Source: OFTM10 sp964344055 (lineage in GTDB: Bacteria > Actinomycetota > Acidimicrobiia > Acidimicrobiales > Aldehydirespiratoraceae). From it: DNA of 64,000 bases. How positions within the stretch are numbered: the stretch's first letter is position 1; every line of letters begins with the position of its first letter. The notes beneath the pieces were generated by a model. The model worked only from the letters and a program-made list of their open reading frames with translations. It had not been told where the DNA came from and made no database searches. The position numbers and the translations under genes are program-made. Location: NCBI GenBank assembly GCA_964344055.1, contig CAYFLT010000015.1, forward strand, positions 1 to 64,000, given 5' to 3'. Below are positions 16,057-23,825 of the stretch, piece after piece.

Positions 16057-16575
16057 ATGTCGACCATGAGCGGCCAACCGTCTTCCAGTACTGAACCCCT
16101 CACCCCTGAGCTCTTGGTCGAGATCGAGCTGATCAAACGAGCGAAGTACAAGTACCTGCGCCTCCTCGATCAGCACCGGTTCGACGAGTTGGTAGAGGTG
16201 CTGACCCCGGACTGCAGAGCCCGCTACAGCGACGGCACCTACTCCTTCGACGACCGGGACGGGATCATCGCCTTCCTGAAGGAGAACATGTCCTCGCCGA
16301 AATTCCTCTCCAGTCACGGCTGCCATCACCCCGAGATCGACATCACCGGGCCCGACACCGCAACCGGCATCTGGAAGCTCGAGGACCAGGTGATCGTCGG
16401 TGACTTCGACATCAGTCTCCGAGGCGCGGCCTTCTACGAGGACGAGTACGTCAAGACGGCGGACGGCTGGCGCATCTCCTCGACCGGTTACACCCGCACG
16501 TTCGAAGAGATGCACCCGCGGGCGTCCATCGAGGGCCTGAACCTCACCGCCAACGGATTCGAGGGCGGCGAGTAG
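16057..16575 (+). CDS. SnoaL-like (NTF2 superfamily) protein
   Basis: 172 aa from ATG16057 (ATG16066 is a close alternative). The NTF2-like cone: LIKRAKYKYLRLLDQHRFDELVEVLTPDCRARYSDG, HGCHHPEIDITGPDTATGIWKLEDQVI and AAFYEDEYVKTADGWRISSTGYTR. Family members are small enzymes (dehydratases, cyclases, isomerases) or binding proteins; this type, with a YKYLRLLD start, often accompanies degradation genes in Actinobacteria. It converges on the acetoacetate-decarboxylase-like gene (9 bp apart). Confidence 0.75.
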   Translation: MSTMSGQPSSSTEPLTPELLVEIELIKRAKYKYLRLLDQHRFDELVEVLTPDCRARYSDGTYSFDDRDGIIAFLKENMSSPKFLSSHGCHHPEIDITGPDTATGIWKLEDQVIVGDFDISLRGAAFYEDEYVKTADGWRISSTGYTRTFEEMHPRASIEGLNLTANGFEGGE

Positions 16576-16584
16576 AGCCGGCGA

Positions 16585-17349
16585 TCAGTCCCGGCGGGGC
16601 CCGCCGTTGGTACCGGGCCAGCGGCTGCCGCCGATCACGTCCGCGTGGGCCCAGAAGGCCTCGGGGTCGAGGGGCCCGGCGTTCGTGATCGCTCGGGCCT
16701 TCATGCGGTGGCTGACCAGCTGGGCGGACACCTCCCCGTCTACCGGGAGGTACCGGGCCACCGGATCCCAAGGAGACTCGATGAGGCGAAGGGATCCGTC
16801 GAGGTCCTCGACGTGCACCTGCTCCATGGTGGTCGCAACGTCGACCACAACCGGGGCGAAGTCGTAACCCTGCCCACCGCCGATCTCGCGTGAGTACTTG
16901 GTCCACCACTCGTGTTCGGTCTGATCGCCGGGAACCACAGCACCTTCGCCGGCGACGGTGCCCTGGTACTCGACGAACGTGTAGCCCTGGTGGGTGGCCC
17001 TCGCCCCCACCGAGTCGCCGATCCGGTAGTACTCGATGTCGCACAGGAATTTCGGCTGGCCGTTGCGTTCGCCGCTGATGAACACCGCCTGCTCCTGGTC
17101 GATGCCCATTCCCAGGTTGTAGACGCCTTCGACGCCCTGCCAGCTCGCCGGCACCTTGATCGACACGCCGTACTCGGGTTCGCCGTGGATCGGTACGCAG
17201 TAGATGCCGATCTGGACCGTCGAGTCGTCGGTCGGCTGGATCCCCGCGGGGAGCAGGGGGCCGATGTTGGCGGGGTCGGTGGGGTACTTGATGACGAGCT
17301 TGGGCCAGCCGGCCACCTCGCCGGGTCGGGCCATCGGAGTTTCGGACAT
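16585..17349 (-). CDS. acetoacetate decarboxylase-like protein
   Basis: 254 aa from the ATG at 17349. Resembles the acetoacetate decarboxylase (ADC) superfamily: VIKYPTDPANIGPLLPAGIQPTDDSTVQIGIYCVPIHGEPEYGVSIKV, GVYNLGMGIDQEQAVFISGERNGQPKFLCDIEYYRIGDSV and a C-terminal beta-cone. The ERNGQPKF segment is in the place of the catalytic Lys loop (ExxGxPK) of ADC, with Lys retained, so Schiff-base chemistry is possible. Large parts of the superfamily act as dehydratase-aldolases rather than decarboxylases. It is divergent from the amidohydrolase gene, with 46 bp between starts, suggesting one pathway. Confidence 0.75.
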   Translation of the reverse strand: MSETPMARPGEVAGWPKLVIKYPTDPANIGPLLPAGIQPTDDSTVQIGIYCVPIHGEPEYGVSIKVPASWQGVEGVYNLGMGIDQEQAVFISGERNGQPKFLCDIEYYRIGDSVGARATHQGYTFVEYQGTVAGEGAVVPGDQTEHEWWTKYSREIGGGQGYDFAPVVVDVATTMEQVHVEDLDGSLRLIESPWDPVARYLPVDGEVSAQLVSHRMKARAITNAGPLDPEAFWAHADVIGGSRWPGTNGGPRRD

Positions 17350-17395
17350 CTCCCGAGTTTTGCACCCGAGCGGACCGGTCTGTGAATCTGATCCC

Positions 17396-18677
17396 ATGCC
17401 GAACCCCTTGGAAGGCGTCGACACCTCCAGCGCGCCGTACATCATCGTTTCGTCCGACACCCACGCCGGGCTGTACGTGGAGGACTATCGCGAGTATCTC
17501 GATTCCTCGCTTCATCCCGAGTTCGACGAGTGGCTCGCCACCCGACATCAGCACCGGGCGATGGTCGAGGAGATGAACGGGGAGTACGTCGAGCAGTGGG
17601 AAGGGGAGAACGAGTACGGGCTGAAGGGGGCCTACGACCCGGAGATCCGCGACAAGACGCTCGATGCGGACGGTGTGGCCGGCGAGATCATCTTCGCCGA
17701 TGGCGATGCGGTCACCGGTATGGAGGCGCCGCCGTTCGGCGCCGGTCTCCAGGCCGGGATGATCACCGACCCGCGGCTGGCGTGGGGCGGGGCCCGGGCC
17801 CACAACCGTTGGCTGGTCGAGTTCTGCGCAACCAACCCACCCCGCCGTGCGGGCGTGGCGCTCGTGCCGATCACCCACGGTGTCGACGAAGCGGTGAAGG
17901 AGATCGAGTCGCTGGCCGGCAAGCCGGGGATCAAGGGGATCATGATCCCCACCATGTGGCACGACAATCCGTCGTACGGCCACGAGAGCTACGACCCGGT
18001 GTGGGCGGCGTGCGCCGAAGCCGGCCTGGTGGTGCACACCCATTCGGGTGAGGCCGACACCCCGGCCTACAACGAGAACATGGCCCAGTACATCCTCGAG
18101 GTGGCGTTCTGGACCCACCGGCCGCTGTGGCAGCTGCTGCTGTCGGGCAAGTTCGACAAGTACCCGAACCTCAAATACGTGCCGGTCGAGTGCGGCTCGT
18201 GGTGGGTCGGTGAGCTGCTGTTCAAGACCGATTCGGCGTTCGGGGGCCAGAACTGGAAGGTCAAGAAGCTGGCATCTCGCACCAAGGGCCTCATCCAGCG
18301 GCTGCCATCGGAGTACTTCGGCACCAATGTCTTCATCGGTGCGTCGACGATGAGCAAGTACGAGCTCCGCATGCGCTACCGCAATGGTGTCGACTGCCTG
18401 ATGTGGGGCACCGACTATCCCCANNNNNNNNNNNNNNNNNNNNNNNNNNNNNGAGACCGACTTCCAGAAGATCCCGGTCGAGGAGACCCGCCTTCTCCTC
18501 GGTCTCAATGCGGTGCGCTGCTACGACCTCGATGTCGACGGCCTCACCAAGATCGCAGCCGAGATCGGTCCGACGCCCGAACAGCTCAACCAGAACACCG
18601 GATTGCGGACCGAGGAGAACGCCATCCGCGACGCCCGCTTCTGGTTCGAGGACTACAGCATCCCCTGGCCCGACTGA
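17396..18677 (+). CDS. amidohydrolase (amidohydrolase-2, TIM-barrel) interrupted by an assembly gap
   Basis: About 427 aa. IIVSSDTHAG at residues 17-26 (metal site), AEAGLVVHTHSGE, the VPVECGSWWVGELLF region, and MWGTDYPH (catalytic Asp) just before the gap. After the N-run the frame resumes as ETDFQKIPVEETRLLLGLNAVRCYDLDVDGL and ends at 18675-18677. The frame on the right is shifted by one relative to a 29-base gap, so the true gap length must differ (1 modulo 3); this is an assembly matter, not a broken gene. Family members hydrolyse or decarboxylate cyclic and aromatic acids (ACMSD-like). The GNAT gene starts 9 bp later. Confidence 0.85.
18424..18452. other. assembly gap (29 N)
   Basis: Run of N inside the amidohydrolase gene. 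The reading frames on its two sides do not match for this length, so the size is nominal. Confidence 0.99.
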
Positions 18678-18686
18678 TCCGGCCCG

Positions 18687-19586
18687 GTGCAGATCCGAAG
18701 CGCCAGGGCGGGTGACCTCCCGCGGCTGGCGGCCTTGGCGGAGCACCTCCAAGCGCGGCCGGATCGCTACCTGCCGTACCTCTCGAGGGAGGCCGCGGCG
18801 ATCACCGCCGAGCTCGAGGAGCTGGACGAGTGGACGGCGGTGTCGGCGGCCTGCTCAGAGGCGCCGGACGGCCCTGTCACGGGCTGGTTGGTTGGTGAGC
18901 TCGACCCGGAGATCGGGCGGGTCTGGTGGCTCGGGCCATTCGTCGCCGATGCGTCGGAGGGTGGCGCGGACTGGGCGCCGGCGGCGACCGCGCTCTATGC
19001 GCACGCTCACGCCCTGCTTCCCGAGGAGATCACCGAAGAGGAGTTCGCCATCACTCCCGAGTTCGTCGAACTCGAGCACTGGGCGCTCGATCGCGGATTC
19101 AACGTCGATCCCGGCTCGGTGGCGCTGGCGACCATCGGTCCGGTGGATGCCCGCGAGATCGTGACCCGAGAAGTCGTCGGGACTGACCTCGAATCGGTCG
19201 GAGCACTGCACGATCGACTCTTTCCCGGTTCGCACTACACGGGTCGCCAGATCGTGGAAGGGGTGGACGGAGCCGGCCATGCCCCGGGACACCGACGCCT
19301 CGCGGCGCTGATCGACGACGTCGTGGTCGGCTACGTGGCCGCCGAACGCCAGGCCGACGGCAGCGGCTACATCGACTTCCTGGGCGTGGACGACGCCCAC
19401 CGCCGGCGAGGCCTCGGGGCGAGCCTCATCGCCGCCGCGGCCGGCCAGCTCCGGGCCGCCGGATGTCAGCGACTACATCTCACGGTCCGGGAAGCGAACC
19501 ATGGCGCCCGCGCGCTCTACCGGAGTCTCGGCTTCGAGGAGGAAGTCGTCCTCCGGCCTCTGAGAAGAGGGTTCACACTCGCCTAG
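18687..19586 (+). CDS. tandem-domain GNAT N-acetyltransferase
   Basis: 299 aa from GTG18687. The C-terminal half is a clear GNAT domain: VVGYVAAERQADGSGYIDFLGVDDAHRRRGLGASLIAAAA (acetyl-CoA pyrophosphate loop RRRGLG, about residues 232-246) and REANHGARALYRSLGF. The N-terminal half (MQIRSARAGDLPRLAALAEHL...) keeps the fold outline without a good acetyl-CoA loop, as in mycothiol-synthase-type double GNAT proteins, though MshD identity is not supported. Substrate unknown. Only 9 bp separate it from the amidohydrolase gene, so they are probably co-transcribed. Confidence 0.8.
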   Translation: MQIRSARAGDLPRLAALAEHLQARPDRYLPYLSREAAAITAELEELDEWTAVSAACSEAPDGPVTGWLVGELDPEIGRVWWLGPFVADASEGGADWAPAATALYAHAHALLPEEITEEEFAITPEFVELEHWALDRGFNVDPGSVALATIGPVDAREIVTREVVGTDLESVGALHDRLFPGSHYTGRQIVEGVDGAGHAPGHRRLAALIDDVVVGYVAAERQADGSGYIDFLGVDDAHRRRGLGASLIAAAAGQLRAAGCQRLHLTVREANHGARALYRSLGFEEEVVLRPLRRGFTLA

Positions 19587-19691
19587 TCAGACACGCGCGC
19601 CCCGGGCCGGCTCGATGAGGTCCCACTGATTGCCGTAGCGGTCGACGAAGACGTTGACGGTCCCGTATGGCTCGTGCCGGGTCTCCCGGAT
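19587..19691 (-). pseudogene. C-terminal fragment of a VOC/glyoxalase protein
   Basis: About 34 codons, ETRHEPYGTVNVFVDRY followed by GNQWDLIEPARG, then stop. The pattern (G.....D.YGN.WDL.EP) is the last beta-alpha-beta element of a VOC domain. It follows the stop of the aldolase gene directly and has no start of its own, so it is probably the leftover of a gene deleted from this spot. Confidence 0.45.
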
Positions 19692-19693
19692 GC

Positions 19694-20446
19694 TCAGTCG
19701 CGATAGGAGGGATCGACGCGGTCGAGCAGTTCCATCTGCTGGGCCAGATGGGCCGGGGCCATGCCGGCGAACGCCTCCCAGCCGCTCGACACCTTGTGGG
19801 CGATCTCGTCGCTCAGGATGTTCAGCGGCTGCTGGGTGGAGTAGGCCAGCACCATGGTCTTGCAGGCCCGCTCGAAGTAGTACAGGTCCTCGAACGCATC
19901 CGCGACGGTTTGGGCGGCGACGGTGACACCGTGGTTGCCCATCATGAGCACCGGCTTGTCGGCCATCACTTCCGCCAGTCGCTTGCCTTCTTCCACCTCG
20001 TCGGCGATGCCGCCGAACTCGAGGTCGTAGGCGACCCGGCCGTGGTAGCGGGCGGTGTTCTGGTCGATCGGACGGATAGTCGGGTCGGCCAGCCCGGCCA
20101 GCGCGGTGGCGTAGTCGGAGTGAACGTGGAGCAGCACCCTCGCTTCCGGGAGGGTGGCGTGGATGGTGCCGTGGATGCACCAGGCGCTCGGATCGGGCGG
20201 GTTCGGGCCGTCCATCACGGTGTCGTCGTTGGCGTCGAGCAGTAGGAGTTCACTGGCCCGGATCAGCTCGAAATGGCGCCACCGGGGATTCATCAGGAAG
20301 TGGCTGCCATCGTCGGATACTGCGGCGCTGAAGTGGTTGGCCACCGATTCGTGCCAGCCCATCCGGGCGGCGATGCGGAAGACCGCAGCCAGTTCGGTGC
20401 GGGTCTGCTGGACGAGGCTCGTGTCGAGCCCTTCGAGAAGCGTCAT
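19694..20446 (-). CDS. class II aldolase/adducin family protein
   Basis: 250 aa from the ATG at 20446, preceded by a near-perfect AGGAGGTGA. Zn-dependent class II aldolase fold: WHESVANHFSAAVSDDGSHFLMNPRWRHFELIRASELLLLD, the metal His pair in EARVLLHVHSDYATALAG, and MMGNHGVTVAAQTVADAFEDLYYFERA. This sub-type, with a longer insertion after the second strand, occurs in many catabolic clusters, where the proteins are fuculose-phosphate aldolase-like or decarboxylases. Substrate not predictable. The 5' end faces the crotonase gene (66 bp apart). Confidence 0.85.
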   Translation of the reverse strand: MTLLEGLDTSLVQQTRTELAAVFRIAARMGWHESVANHFSAAVSDDGSHFLMNPRWRHFELIRASELLLLDANDDTVMDGPNPPDPSAWCIHGTIHATLPEARVLLHVHSDYATALAGLADPTIRPIDQNTARYHGRVAYDLEFGGIADEVEEGKRLAEVMADKPVLMMGNHGVTVAAQTVADAFEDLYYFERACKTMVLAYSTQQPLNILSDEIAHKVSSGWEAFAGMAPAHLAQQMELLDRVDPSYRD

Positions 20447-20512
20447 CGGGTCACCTCCTGATCGACGCGTGCGGATCGGCATGAGTCTCCCACGCTGGGC
20501 TAGAACACGCCC

Positions 20513-21424
20513 ATGGCTGATGCTGACTCCCCGGACCGAATCTCCGACGAGCCCGTGCTCTACGAGGAACGCGACGACATCGCGATCATCACCCTGAATC
20601 GCCCGGAGAAGAAGAACACCCTCACCGATGCGGTGATCCAGGGGGTGGCGGACGGGATCGATGCGGCGACGAAGTCCCCCGAAGTGGCTGCAGTGGTGCT
20701 GCGAGGAGCCGGCGACACCTTCACGGCGGGCTACGACCTCACCCCCTCGACCGAGGATGGCGACATCAGTGGGTCGAGCTGGTCCACGCCGTACGGCGCC
20801 AAAGGCCCACGGCCGCGAGAGGGTGCGTGGGATCCGGTGAGGGACTACCAGTTCATGGGCAACAACGTCCGCCGGTTCATGAAGATCTGGGAGTGCCCCA
20901 AGCCGGTGCTCGGTGAGATCAAGGGCTGGGCGGTCGGCGGCGCCACCGACATGGTGCTGTGCTGCGACCTGCTCTTCATGGCCAGTGACGCCCACATCGG
21001 TTACGCCCCGAGCCGCATCTTCGGCACGCCCACCACCAACCTGTGGGTGTACCGGCTCGGTCTCGAGCATGCGAAGCAGTTCATCCTCACCGGCCGGGCC
21101 ATCGATGCCGCCACGGCCCACCGCATCGGCCTCGTATCGCACGTGTGCGAGCCGGATGATCTGGCCGGCGCCATCGAGGCCGAAGCTCAGCGATTCGTTA
21201 ACATCCCGGCCAACCAGCTGGCCCTCAACAAGATGCTGATCAACCAGGCCTTCGAGAACATGGGGCTTCGCACGTCGCAGATGCTCGGCACGTTCTTCGA
21301 CGGCGTCACCCGCCACACCGAGGAGGCCTATCGCTGGGTGGAAGAGTTCGACGAGAAGGGTTTCCGCCAGGTGATCCGGGAACGTGACGCTCCCTGGGAG
21401 GATTACGGCGAACGCCCGCGCTGA
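20513..21424 (+). CDS. enoyl-CoA hydratase/isomerase (crotonase) family protein
   Basis: 303 aa. Crotonase fold: IAIITLNRPEKKNTLTDAV, VVLRGAGDTFTAGYDL (first oxyanion-hole segment), then an insertion of about 45 residues, PKPVLGEIKGWAVGGATDMVLCCDLLFMASD (second oxyanion-hole Gly, residues 130-160) and AHIGYAPSRIFGTPTT. The catalytic Glu pair of true hydratases is not obvious: the ADIxxxxE-type position reads YAPSRIFG, so another activity (isomerase, hydrolase or decarboxylase) is possible. The C-terminal helix is normal. Probably part of an acyl-CoA degradation route with its neighbours. Confidence 0.82.
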   Translation: MADADSPDRISDEPVLYEERDDIAIITLNRPEKKNTLTDAVIQGVADGIDAATKSPEVAAVVLRGAGDTFTAGYDLTPSTEDGDISGSSWSTPYGAKGPRPREGAWDPVRDYQFMGNNVRRFMKIWECPKPVLGEIKGWAVGGATDMVLCCDLLFMASDAHIGYAPSRIFGTPTTNLWVYRLGLEHAKQFILTGRAIDAATAHRIGLVSHVCEPDDLAGAIEAEAQRFVNIPANQLALNKMLINQAFENMGLRTSQMLGTFFDGVTRHTEEAYRWVEEFDEKGFRQVIRERDAPWEDYGERPR

Positions 21425-21434
21425 CGAACCCCGC

Positions 21435-22709
21435 CTACTCGATTTCGGAGCCGTCGGGTCGGTAGGTGTGCCACTCGCCCGTGGGGTCGCGCCAGACGGT
21501 GAAGCCTCGTTCCTTGAACAGGTTGTGCCTCTGGCACTTCGGCCCCCCGTTTCCGGGGTTGGTTAACCCGCCGCCGGCGTGGGGCTGGGTGTGGTCGATC
21601 TGGCATTGCGATGCCGGGACCCAGCAGCCAGGGTGCGTGCAGCGCTCATCGCCCAACAGGACCGCCAGTCGGCTCGACCCGGTGAACGCACGAGCCTCTC
21701 CCTGGTCGATGACCATGCTTCTGGCGTTCATGACGACCCGGCGGAGGTCGTCGATGAACGCGCTGGCGAGGGCTTCTCGCGGGTCGATGGGTACGCCGTC
21801 GATGGTGGAGCAACGGAACTTCGCGACGTCGATCGGCCGCGCCGGGGCGCCAGCGAAACGAGCGATGAGCTCCTCGAGGCTTTCGGCGTGCCAGACGACG
21901 TTGTGCACGAACTTCACCGGCACCGCCGAGCGAGGGTTGTCGGCCGCGTCCTGGAAGATCTGCCACATCGCGTCAGAGGCTCGTTGGGCCGCGGTGCGAG
22001 GTAGATGCGCGGCGGTGGCCGCATCGCCGTGTTCGGCCCTGGCCTTCTCCCAGTCGGCCAGCAACTCGGCCCGGGTGTAGCGATCGAAGATCTCCTTGAT
22101 CGAGACACCGGCCAAGGACGAGAAGCTGGCTTCGAGTTCCCACGTGTGCCCGAATTCGTCGTGGCGAATCGACGCTCGGCGATCGCGCTGCGCCCGTGGC
22201 TCGGGGCCGTCGGGGTCGGCGAAGTACGCCCATCGCTGCACCGCAGCCTGGTAGTCCGGGAAGATGTGGCGCTTTGCCGCGCGGATGAAGAACCGCTCGG
22301 CCTCCGCCATGTGGGGCCGGACCCGCGGGTTGGCGTGGACCCGCCCCAACAGCCGGACCTGATCGACACCGAGCTCGCCTCCCCGGAATCGCTCGGCGAG
22401 CTCGGGAAGCTCTCGCATCACCTTGGCCGACTTCTCCCGAGCTGCGGCCTCGCCGGCGGACAGCTTCGCGACATGGCGCACCATCACCTTGGCCGACGCG
22501 TGACCGTCGACCGCGTACTGGCCCCGCTGATCGATCGCGTCGACCAGATCGGCTTGAGCGGCCGCAATCCGCCGTCCGACCGACTCGACCTTCTTGATGG
22601 CGTTGATGGCAGACCGGGCGTTGACCGGTTCCAGCCCCGCAGCCAGCAACTCCTCGAGCCCTTCGCTGATCTTTGTCAGGGCGTCGTCGGCACTGCTTGA
22701 CACGAACAT
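21435..22709 (-). CDS. 13E12-repeat / DUF222 family HNH endonuclease
   Basis: 424 aa from the ATG at 22709 (N-terminus MFVSSSADDALTK). DUF222 helical domain (LEELLAAGLEPVNARSAINAIKKVESVGRRIAAAQADLVDAI; then VMRELPELAERFRGGELGVDQVRLLGRVHANPRVR), and a C-terminal HNH nuclease: DERCTHPGCWVPASQCQIDHTQPHAGGGLTNPGNGGPKCQRHNLFKERGF with zinc cysteines, the DH of the active site and the final HN. These proteins are abundant in Actinobacteria, often DNA-damage inducible, and of uncertain role (possibly mobile or DNA-repair associated). A LexA-type box overlaps the start codon, and a promoter fits a leaderless transcript. Confidence 0.88.
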   Translation of the reverse strand: MFVSSSADDALTKISEGLEELLAAGLEPVNARSAINAIKKVESVGRRIAAAQADLVDAIDQRGQYAVDGHASAKVMVRHVAKLSAGEAAAREKSAKVMRELPELAERFRGGELGVDQVRLLGRVHANPRVRPHMAEAERFFIRAAKRHIFPDYQAAVQRWAYFADPDGPEPRAQRDRRASIRHDEFGHTWELEASFSSLAGVSIKEIFDRYTRAELLADWEKARAEHGDAATAAHLPRTAAQRASDAMWQIFQDAADNPRSAVPVKFVHNVVWHAESLEELIARFAGAPARPIDVAKFRCSTIDGVPIDPREALASAFIDDLRRVVMNARSMVIDQGEARAFTGSSRLAVLLGDERCTHPGCWVPASQCQIDHTQPHAGGGLTNPGNGGPKCQRHNLFKERGFTVWRDPTGEWHTYRPDGSEIE

Positions 22710-22717
22710 ATGTTCGA
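22702..22717 (-). promoter_or_regulatory. LexA (SOS) box overlapping the HNH gene start
   Basis: Read on the minus strand: TCGAACATATGTTCGT. The actinobacterial LexA operator is TCGAAC-N4-GTTCGA; 11 of 12 defined bases match. The ATG of the HNH gene is inside the N4 and second half-site, so LexA would cover both transcription and translation start. Confidence 0.7.
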
Positions 22718-22745
22718 TAGTATCCACAGTGGACGACGACACCAA
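22717..22745 (-). promoter_or_regulatory. candidate leaderless promoter of the HNH gene
   Basis: On the minus strand TTGGTG (22745-22740) and TACTAT (22722-22717) are 17 nt apart. Seven bases separate the -10 element from the A of ATG22709, which would place the transcript start at or next to the start codon. The -35 match is weak (3 of 6). Confidence 0.4.
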
Positions 22746-22819
22746 CCATGTCATTCGAATTTGTCACCTGTAATCCTGTGACACCGACGGCAGTCCCGTG
22801 TCGCCGGCCGCGGCTCGGA

Positions 22820-23704
22820 TCAGAGGCCGATCCCGCTGGCGTACCGGGCGGAGTCCTCCGCGATTCGGTGCACCATCTCGCCGAGCTGGTGGTCCGAGAT
22901 GATCCGGTCGACCCCGACCGCGGGGAAGCAGAACTCGTCCACCATCTCCTCGATCTCTTCGGGCTCGCGGCGGGGAAGATCCGGTTCTGCCATGAGCAGC
23001 ACGCTGAGGAAGTCGGCGATCTGGACGATGTGGATGAGGTCGAGCGCCCGTGGGTCCGAGACGGACCAGGCCCGGAAGTCGTAGACGTGATGGTGGGCGA
23101 CGACTTCGGTGATGATCTGGGGCACGGTCCAGACCTGGCACGCTCGGGCCCCGAGCTCGGCGTGGTCGAAGCCGAGGGTGTGGAACTCGACCGGCAGGAG
23201 CATCCGTGGGCTGTCCCAACCGCGCTCGTCGACCCGGGACAGGTCATCGGGTGCGTTGGAGAAGATCACGAAACGGCCGATGTCGTGGAGCAGACCACAG
23301 AGGTAGGCCTCACCCAAGTGGAGGTGCTCGGTCTGGGACGCCCAGGCGACGCTCTGGGCAGCGACGGCCGTCTGTATGGAGTGGATCCACAATCGCCGCG
23401 CCGACTCGGAGGTGGGGACGGCGACCGGCGTGACCTCGAGTTGTCGTTCCAGATCGGAGACCTGGTGGGTCCCGAGCCGGGTGATGGCCGTCTTGAGCTG
23501 GGTGATCGGATCGCGGGGTGCGGGCGTCCCCCCGTTGGCGGCTCTGATCAGGCGGAGAGCGAAGGTCGGATCCTCCCGCCCCAACGCGAGGACCTGTTCC
23601 CAGTAGCCGTCGGAGTCGGGATCGAGGGCGGTCAGGCGCGCGACGACGGCCGGGAGGACCGGGAGGTCCTCGAGGCAGGTCTCGATGTTCGCCGCGTACG
23701 ACAT
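22820..23704 (-). CDS. HDOD domain protein
   Basis: 294 aa from the ATG at 23704 with GAGGGT upstream. HDOD (PF08668) output-domain: IETCLEDLPVLPAVVARLTALD, DPTFALRLIRAANGG, DPITQLKTAITRLG, and HLGEAYLCGLLHDIGRFVIFSNAP with the HD dyad, then EVVAHHHVYD. Most HDOD proteins lack catalysis and act in signalling and cell-cycle control; here the LLHDIG motif is retained, so a phosphohydrolase role is conceivable. There is no receiver or EAL domain. Divergent from glnS. Confidence 0.82.
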   Translation of the reverse strand: MSYAANIETCLEDLPVLPAVVARLTALDPDSDGYWEQVLALGREDPTFALRLIRAANGGTPAPRDPITQLKTAITRLGTHQVSDLERQLEVTPVAVPTSESARRLWIHSIQTAVAAQSVAWASQTEHLHLGEAYLCGLLHDIGRFVIFSNAPDDLSRVDERGWDSPRMLLPVEFHTLGFDHAELGARACQVWTVPQIITEVVAHHHVYDFRAWSVSDPRALDLIHIVQIADFLSVLLMAEPDLPRREPEEIEEMVDEFCFPAVGVDRIISDHQLGEMVHRIAEDSARYASGIGL

Positions 23705-23825
23705 ACCCTCAGCTTCGGTGGGGGGCGGTCCGATTGAACACCTGCGACCGAAACCGCTGTGGCAATCTGGCACGCGGGCTCGGGTCGCGTTGTCCCGAAC
23801 GACTGCCCCCGGTAGGAGTAGCGGA

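Noticed and set aside
18424..18452. Frameshift in the amidohydrolase gene
   Set aside because: The frame change coincides with a run of N of nominal length; both sides encode the expected protein.
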